Shown here in pieces: positions 57,465 to 64,000 of a stretch of 64,000 nt of DNA. A program made the translations under genes and the position numbers. Positions within the stretch are counted from its first letter, which is position 1; every line of letters begins with the position of its first letter. The DNA is from Xiphias gladius. Taxonomy: Eukaryota > Chordata > Actinopteri > Istiophoriformes > Xiphiidae. The stretch covers positions 23,641,206 to 23,705,205 of the forward strand of contig NC_053417.1 in NCBI RefSeq assembly GCF_016859285.1, written 5' to 3'. The notes under the pieces were generated by a model. The model was given only the letters and a program-made list of their open reading frames with translations. It did no database searches and was not told where the DNA came from.

Positions 57465-57700
57465 CGGATGGATTACCCAGTGGGGCCTACCAGGCACAGG
57501 CACAAGGGCCCCGTGACCTCTTGGGCCCATGTGCCCTGGTAGGCCCTAGTAGGACCAGAGCTCGGTTAAAAGACACGAAATGACCACAAACAGAGACCAC
57601 AAAACGGTGACAATGGACGTTGTTTGGTGTCTCTCTCAGTCTGGGGGTCCTATGTAGGAGGGGTGGGGGGTCTTTTGACCTTTCTCCATTCGTGGGCCCA
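57465..57700. repeat. Composite repeat: GC-rich hairpin plus GACCACAAA units
   Basis: A cap at 57482-57547 folds on itself (GGGGCCTACCAGG facing CCTGGTAGGCCC). It is followed by AAATGACCACAAACAGAGACC and ACAAAACGGTGAC, which are inverse-strand units of the minisatellite at 59.2 kb. Confidence 0.55.
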
Positions 57701-58075
57701 TTTTGTCATAATTCGTCCATGAGCATCGGTGCGTTTTATTGCTTATGAACTGAGCTTTGAATTATTTGCGTTATTACTTCTTTTAATAGTTAAAGAACCT
57801 CAACACTTAAATCTTCAGAAATTCAGCACTTCAACTACTTAGCCGCTCACCTGATTAGCTGTTGTCATCCTCTGGGTATTTTCCACAGTCGAGGCTGCAG
57901 CTTCACCATCTGTCGGTTTTGACGGACGTCGCTGTAACACCCGATCCGGTGGTTCGTGTTTGTGTTGGATGCCATTTACGCACCGAGAGCTCCATCTACC
58001 GTACGCCCGGCAGAGCGCTGAGAGCTGCCAGGATGGGTGGGGTCGGGAAATGCGGGCTTTACCCTCGAGACCCCT

Positions 58076-58153
58076 ATTGGTCACTCGGCTGTCTGTGGAA
58101 CATATCTCCGCCCGGCGATTGGCTGCAGCGCTCACCGACTCGCTCTGGATTGG
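58076..58153 (-). promoter_or_regulatory. Three inverted CCAAT boxes in front of peds1
   Basis: ATTGG occurs at 58076-58080, 58118-58122 and 58149-58153, spaced 42 and 31 bases, in a CpG-rich block about 110-190 bases upstream of the peds1 ATG. Such spacing fits NF-Y binding. No TATA box was seen. Long minus-strand frames over this block are shadows of GC-rich sequence. Confidence 0.5.
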
Positions 58154-58262
58154 TCGAAATGCCTGCGTTGGTCTGTGGGCTGAGAAGGTCGATGATTCCG
58201 TTGGCTCCCGGCTGAGAGAGCAGAGAGTCTGAAGGGGCTGTGGCTGGGCCCACGGCGGAGAA

Positions 58263-61200
58263 ATGGCGAGAACGGCTAACGAGAGCGGGCGTGGAGTGGA
58301 AACGCTGAACCCGGAGCCGCAGGGACCGGGCCGGGGAACGGCCAGATGGGGTCCACAACACGCCGGTGCCCGAGAACTGGCCACTTTGTACTCGCCAGGT
58401 GAGTCGATCTCCTCGGCGGCTCTGTCTTACGAGCTTGTTCCCCCGGTTCAAGTGTCCACGAGTGCTGTGACATAACGACTGGCTTTATATAGCCACGGAG
58501 GATCAAACTAAAAGACCGGAAAAAAACAAAACAAACAAAACCCCACTGAAATCACAAAACGAGATCACGGATTTATCTTTAACTGCTGCCGTTTAAATGA
58601 CACCGAGCAATCGGCGACAGCTCCGGGGCTTGTTACAGTCACGGTGCTGCTGCTGCTGCTGCTGCTGTTGTTGTTGTTGTTGTTGGTGTTGTTGTTGTTA
58701 CACAATGGGAATGGTGTGAAATTGGCCGGATTCGTGTGTGAGTCGCAGCTGTCCTCTGACATTTCGAGCATCGGGCGGAGGCTGGAGGAACCCGCCGCTT
58801 CTGCTTTAGGCTCCGAAGCCTCATTCGTCCACGGGGCCGCCCGTGACCTTTCATAACGGCGTTGTTTGCTAAGTCAGCCCGTAGACTGCAACTCCGGGAG
58901 CAGCGCGGAGCCGGGGGAAAAAAAAAAAAAAAAACACCACACAGTTTGGAGATCTCGGCGGTTCAGCCGAGCCTGTCCTCTCATCGACACTCGTGTCGTT
59001 CGAGCTCGACCGCACAAAAGTGAATGGCCTTCCCGCCGTCTGTACAAATACTTGGTGCCTTTTGAGCCGTATTCAGTTAAGGACCCTACTAGCACGGGCA
59101 GATTATTAAGAACATGGCCCCTGGGCAAAGACAGGTAAAAGGCCCCTCCCTTTCCTGTGCAGGACCGCCTGACTTGTGCTAGTTTTAAGTCTCTGTGTGG
59201 CCGTTTTGTGTCTCTCTGTGGTCGTCTTGTATCTCTTTGTTGTTGTTTATGTACCTTTACGGTCAAGGGGAGTCTGCTGTCGTTTTATGTCTTGTTATGA
59301 CCATGTTGTTTCTCCGTTGGGGTCCTTGTTTCATGTCTCTTTTTTTGGTCCTGTTGTGTGTTTTTTGTTGTAGCCGTTTTGCATTTTGAGTTTCTTTGCA
59401 GTTGTTTTTGCCTCCTCTTTTGGAAGCATTTTGCATTTCTTTGTGGTCATTTTGTGTCTTTCAACTGAATTCTGAGACTTTAAGATAAGAAATACTAACA
59501 GCCACTTCATACAGAAGCGGATGGGCATGCCGGGCACAGGCTCAGGGGCCCGGCCGGGTCAGGGGGCCCCTGGGCCTGTGCCCGGCTTGCCCATACAATA
59601 ATGCATCTGTGCTTACAAGGATCTGAATCTGACAGCTTTGACTGTACGGTGATCAGACTCTCTCCTATTAGAGGGTTGTAGAGATCGCAGCCTTCTTTGA
59701 GCTGTAAAATGTGGACCGGTATTTCAGGGCAAGTTGCTCAACAGTGTCACGTATCTAGCAAAGGGCAGAGGAATGTCTCCTCGCCGAGTGTCACCGCCGT
59801 AAAGAAACACCTGAGGATTAATCATGCTGACTGGTTTGCTAACCTTTTGGAAATTTTAGTTTGAATTAGATTACGCACTGTGGGCTTAAGGTGGCCCGGG
59901 TGTTGTGGACTGGAGACATATTATGACTGATAATCTTATCGTGAAACTGCTGTTTCCAAATCCATCCTTATAAGAATCAGCAGTAGGCTCCTGTGCTCAA
60001 GTTGTACTAATATGTATGCTCATGTTTTTCTTTAAGGCAAAAGATGTCAAGAATGGATAAGCGTTGTCCTCTGCTTCTCTCTCATGGCCTTCAATTTCAT
60101 TCACCTCCTTGCCAATTTCCATCTGGGGCATTTGTGGTACATTCTGTTGGGCATTGGTAAGTGCTGACTGAAAAATTATATAATGTCCTGATCTTGTATC
60201 GTCCGAGTTTATTAGTTCTGTTTTTTTTCCAAACACATGTTGGCTGTTCTCTTTTTATTTAAATGATTTGCTCCCCCATTTTTCTGTGCTCCTCTCCTCC
60301 TCAAAATCATTTTCAGTGGCAGGAATACTCACCGCAGACTTTGCGTCTGGACTTGTTCACTGGGGGGCTGATACGTGGGGATCGGTGGATCTACCCATCT
60401 TTGGAAAGGTACGGTATCCATGATCCCCCCCCCCCCCACACACACACACACACAGAAAAGAAAATCTAGAATCCATTGTTTGTACTCTAAACAATCTGTT
60501 TTTGAAAGGGAACCTGCTTTTTTCCACCGTTTACAGTGTGTATTTCTTGTTTTTCACCCAACTCTGCTGTCCGATCTGTCCTGCAGGCCTTTATACGACC
60601 ATTTAGAGAGCACCACATCGACCCCACAGCCATCACCCGCCATGACTTCATTGAGACCAATGGTGACAACTGCATGCTGACCATAGTCCCTCTGGCAAAC
60701 ATGGCCTTCAACTTCCTGACCCTTTCCCCTGGTGAGTTTTATATCAACAAACCGAGCCCTAACCTTTTCTTCTACGTGAAAATCTGATCTAAACTGTTAC
60801 TTTAAAAATAACCCAGCAGAGGGCAGACGAGTTTCTTTCTCACCTTGCTTCTGTCTTCTCTTGATTGCAGCGGAGATTTACCATAACTACTCATGGTACT
60901 GCTACTTGTTTGCACTTGCCATCTTTGTGACCCTTACCAACCAGATTCACAAGTGGTCACACACGTACTTCGGCCTTCCTCGTTGGGTCGTGTTCCTACA
61001 GCACTGCCACGTCATCCTTCCCCGCAAGCACCACCGCATCCATCACGTCTCCCCCCACGAGACGTACTTCTGCATCACTACAGGTTCGTCTCTTACTTCC
61101 TTATAGGGAAATAAAGAATCAGCGTAGTTGTTTTGAAGATGAAAGGGGTGAGAGTCGGGCAGATTTGTCACCGAGCTTTGTGTCTCCAGGTTGGCTGAAC

Positions 61201-61311
61201 TACCCACTGGAGAAGCTGGGTTTCTGGAGGAACCTGGAGGATCTTATCCAGGGTGTGACAGGAGAGAAGCCCAGGGCAGACGACCTGAAATGGGCTCAAA
61301 AAGTCAAGTAA
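58263..61311 (+). CDS. peds1: Plasmanylethanolamine desaturase (TMEM189)
   Basis: Makes the vinyl-ether bond of plasmalogens by desaturating plasmanylethanolamine in the ER membrane; also known as TMEM189. Six exons: 58263-58398, 60037-60156, 60317-60408, 60587-60731, 60871-61083 and 61190-61311 (TAA). They join in phase to 275 residues (human 270). Seen: [19 protein letters not shown] near the N-terminus, a hydrophobic stretch from about 53 to 98, then the histidines of a di-iron desaturase: HWGADTW (His100), REHHIDP (125-126), TRHD (135), QIHKWSH (191, 195), HCH (209, 211), RKHHRIHH (218-223) and SPHE (227). The C-terminus reads [16 protein letters not shown]. The first ATG was used. It is divergent from cebpb, as in human. 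The neighbour expected downstream, ube2v1, is not in the window. Confidence 0.96.
58641..58700. repeat. (CTG)n(TTG)n microsatellite in peds1 intron 1
   Basis: About seven CTG units followed by about ten TTG units with one GTG interruption. Not coding in the peds1 frame. Confidence 0.93.
59180..59470 (+). repeat. Degenerate minisatellite, about 21-bp units (TCTCTTTGTGGTCGTTTTGTG)
   Basis: Repeated imperfect units such as GTGTCTCTCTGTGGTCGTCTT and ATTTCTTTGTGGTCATTTTG run through peds1 intron 1. The unit is a familiar fish minisatellite. Open frames of 60-70 codons here result from the repeat. Confidence 0.75.
59521..59594. repeat. Large GC-rich hairpin, 30-bp arms
   Basis: 59521-59550 and 59565-59594 are inverted copies with about 28 of 30 positions matching, around a 14-base loop. 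The arms include GCCGGGCACAGG and CCTGTGCCCGGC. It follows the minisatellite directly and belongs to the same composite repeat. Confidence 0.85.
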
Positions 61312-61606
61312 CGCTGCAGGCTAACTGCACCCTACCTCAGAAGATGCTGGCTCCGTCCAGGCTTCTCATCCCCTTTTTTGCCTCACTTAAACTGTAATCC
61401 ATAGGAAGGAAAACTAACAGTTTCTGATGCCATAGCTTTAAGTCTTGCACATTTTGTCTGTTTTTCAAGAGGAGGGCTTTGTTGGTGGAAGTTTTTCATT
61501 ACTTACTCATGGAGATCACGATTTCAAATCGCAATATATCCTTAACTCTCCGTATGTCTAACACAACTCATCACTTTTTGGAGGTGACTTAGAAAGCCTG
61601 TTGCGA

Positions 61607-61648
61607 AGACGGTTTGGTCAGATACATAAGTATCTGACCAAACCGTCT
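61607..61648. repeat. Perfect 19-bp inverted repeat, 4-base loop
   Basis: AGACGGTTTGGTCAGATAC at 61607-61625, loop ATAA, and the exact reverse complement at 61630-61648. It lies about 300 bases past the peds1 stop, probably in its 3' UTR. Confidence 0.95.
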
Positions 61649-61873
61649 GATCTCTCTGTTCAAGGAGATCAAAAGATTTCCTTCACGTCAGAAAATTCAA
61701 AACGATCCCAAAAAAGAATACTTGAAAGTGTGAACGCTCACTTTTTTTCTCCTCCAGAGCCACAACTGCTCATTTGGAGGGTTGATAAATCACATTATAT
61801 ATAGCACTGCTTTATTATTACTCTGGATCAGTCTTTTCATCTCCACCTTATTAAGGGTCTACTTGATGAAAGT

Positions 61874-61879
61874 AATAAA
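61874..61879 (+). terminator. peds1: Candidate poly(A) signal of peds1
   Basis: AATAAA in AGTAATAAAATTGG, about 560 bases after the stop codon. Another occurs near 62243. Which one is used is unknown. Confidence 0.4.
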
Positions 61880-61899
61880 ATTGGATTTAGGCCATGGTA

Positions 61900-64000
61900 A
61901 GTAGTAGGGCTCGGGCGATATATAGAAGGCCTTTAGGATGTTTTTGCAATGTTGATAGCTAAAGAACAAATTACTGTTACATTTGTTGGCTGTTTTTTAA
62001 AGAGAGGTGACGACAAAGTGCGTTTTGTTTTGTTTGTTGTTTTTTTCAGTAATAACCTGTGCCCGTTGTTGAGTCTAGTAACTTGTAAGGAATCAAAATG
62101 CAGCCATATTTAATTGTGATGAACTAGTCAATTTGAGACAATGACTACAGTTACAGCGGAGGAGTGAGTGTTACTTTACAGCCCAACTCATCCCACCAGG
62201 ATGCTACATGACATGTCCAACAGCTCAGAAAACACATTTTGAAATAAACAAACCAAAAAGGACAAAGAACTAGATTGCTCATATCAATGTCAGATCCTAA
62301 GCTGGCATTTTCTACTTGAATTTGTTATTTTCTGGATGTTATCTGGCCATTGAAACTGCAAACATAGAAGGTGAGAAATTTTCAGGCTAAGTGGGGACAC
62401 ACGGTAATTTGATCTGAAAAGTCACATGGAAATGCCTGCGACTGTAGTCAGTGTTGAAGCCAGACTGGTGATAGACATATATCATGCTGGCGTTCTGCTG
62501 AGTCATTCTGGCCCTACTAAGTAGCCTCTTCAGATGATCAATGTGCCGCTGTGAAAAGCATTTTTTTAGGTTTTGACTCCTTGTGAACAGACTGTTCTGC
62601 GGGAAAGAGGCACATGCAGTTTTGTGAGGCTGCCTTACACACCGTAAATGCAGTTCTTGTGTCTGTCTTTTGTTCTGTTTTACTTGCAGCATTTCTTCGT
62701 GTTGTTGCAGTGGAAATTCTGTATTTCTGGGATCTGTGTCTCATTTAATCAGGCACGGATACTCCAAAGTTATGTGCCAACTGTATGTAACATGGTTTTC
62801 ACTCCTCGCATCTTGCTATTCTCTTTGTATTGTGGGAAGGGACGGTCAATTTCAGAGCGTAACATTCCCCGTGAGCAATGTTGCCACAGCGTACCGTCTT
62901 GGTGCCTGCGACAAATTGGTGACGCTACAAGGGCTTCAGTGAAAGCTGACGATCCAGGAGTTTCTTCAGTCCTATATATGAGATTATTTAATTAATTAAC
63001 TGGTTGAAAGTTGTTTGTTTTTTTTGTTTTTTTTAATGCTTCAGTCAGTAATTTGTAAATGTATTGTACAGCGAATAACTATGCAGTGAAATAAGAGGCC
63101 CTTAACTATATGTCTTAACTCATATGATTAGGTCAAAATGCCTTTCTTTTTTAATAGTTTACAACATTTACTTAGTTGGAAAACTGGAGCTCAAAAATTT
63201 AGCTACTTAATAAACTGCATGACAAAATGACTTTCACTAATTAAGATGTCACTTACACAGACGTAAGAATGCGTGCATGCATACAGCATGTCGGCTTGTG
63301 CAAGCAATATACTGGGTCACCAGCTTTCCTTCGAGTTTGTGTAAGGCAGACACTGACCAGCGAGGACTGTGCTCGCTCCAGATGGAATTAATTGCCCCTC
63401 TTTCGAAACATGACACCAAATTTTGACCAAATGCTCCCAGGTTTGAACTATCAAAATGTTATCTTCATTCCAAGGAAATCCTGGCAAAGGTTTTCAGGTT
63501 GAAATGGGAGAAGCTAACCTTGCTGTTCAGTTGGGTGGACCAGGTTAAAGGCTTAATTGTTAAGCTTCTGGTGTTATACCCAAAGTAGATCATATAATTG
63601 TTGTAGTTAACTTTGAAACCAAAATTTTGTTTTATATTATGTAATATTCCACTTTTTGAATCCTTCATACTTGATTATAAAGAATAATTCACCCTAGGAA
63701 AACAGCAGAAGTACACTAGAGGTTGCATAGTGCTTGTTGAGTATAGTGAGAAGCGTTTCTGTGTGCGCTAGGTAATGTAATGTATGCTGGTAAATGGGTG
63801 GTAGTATGTGTCACTGCATCAAAGTTTAAGGCCTGCGTGCAAGTTTTACTCCTGTAGTTCGTTTAGGCAAAATATTGTTGGGGCACCGCTAACTGCAGTC
63901 AGTAGACACATTTAAACCTTGACACCAGGCTTATTTTCTAAACAGGAATTTTGGCGTTGGCCCTGCTGGATGTCACGACGCTTCAGTAAATTGCTTTTTG
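61900..64000. other. Spacer 3' of peds1, no gene recognised
   Basis: Short frames only. In human the next gene is UBE2V1. I searched by eye for its conserved text (such as PRNFRLLEELEEGQKG) and did not find it here. A TG-rich and T-rich stretch lies near 63.0 kb. Confidence 0.4.

Noticed and set aside
57839-58384. 181-codon minus-strand frame over the peds1 promoter
   Set aside because: CpG-rich promoter and antisense of exon 1; no domain and no conserved text.
61312-64000. A ube2v1 exon or a peds1-ube2v1 read-through
   Set aside because: Human has such a neighbour, but no UBE2V1 text or suitable exon was found before the window ends.

Overview
The window is vertebrate nuclear DNA, most likely from a spiny-rayed teleost fish. 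It has intron-split genes, AT-rich spacers, many microsatellites, several decayed Tc1-type transposons and a dense background of short dispersed repeats of teleost type. No bacterial, organellar or viral gene was recognised. All gene models below were built by hand from reading frames and GT/AG (one GC/AG) splice sites, checked by phase and by remembered family sequences. No alignment was run.

Layout, left to right. (1) 1-2.45 kb: the 5' end of a lysine demethylase 5B gene (kdm5b), minus strand, running off the left edge. (2) 2.5-6.7 kb: repeats and a scrambled transposase relic. (3) 6.7-13.65 kb: a complete divergent alpha-tubulin gene, minus strand, with an ATG-only first exon and a TATA box; a Tc1 relic sits in one intron. 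(4) 16.0-27.4 kb: klhl12 (CUL3 adaptor), minus strand, complete coding sequence in 11 exons; a nearly full-length Tc1 relic lies in an intron. (5) 27.4-30.3 kb: spacer with a degenerate minisatellite. (6) 30.4-40.55 kb: ptpn1 (PTP1B), plus strand, 9 coding exons, GA-rich triplet repeat in the 5' leader, one GC-AG intron. (7) 40.6-54.4 kb: long spacer with repeats, a LINE fragment invaded by a Tc1 copy, and possible enhancer motifs. (8) 54.5-55.65 kb: cebpb, minus strand, single exon, with a tiny upstream ORF. (9) 57.5-61.9 kb: peds1/tmem189 (plasmanylethanolamine desaturase), plus strand, 6 exons, CpG-rich promoter. (10) 61.9-64 kb: no gene recognised.

The gene set joins two blocks that are separate in human: kdm5b-klhl12 (human 1q32) and ptpn1-cebpb-peds1 (human 20q13). 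The genes do not form a pathway; they are neighbours by descent. ptpn1 appears inverted relative to cebpb and peds1 when compared with the human order as I know it.

No new multi-gene system was found. The best leads are regulatory or structural: the cebpb uORF and an optimal C/EBP palindrome just 3' of cebpb, three helically phased CCAAT boxes in front of peds1, a perfect 19-bp hairpin in the peds1 3' region, mirror-image composite repeats around the peds1 promoter, and the unusual alpha-tubulin.
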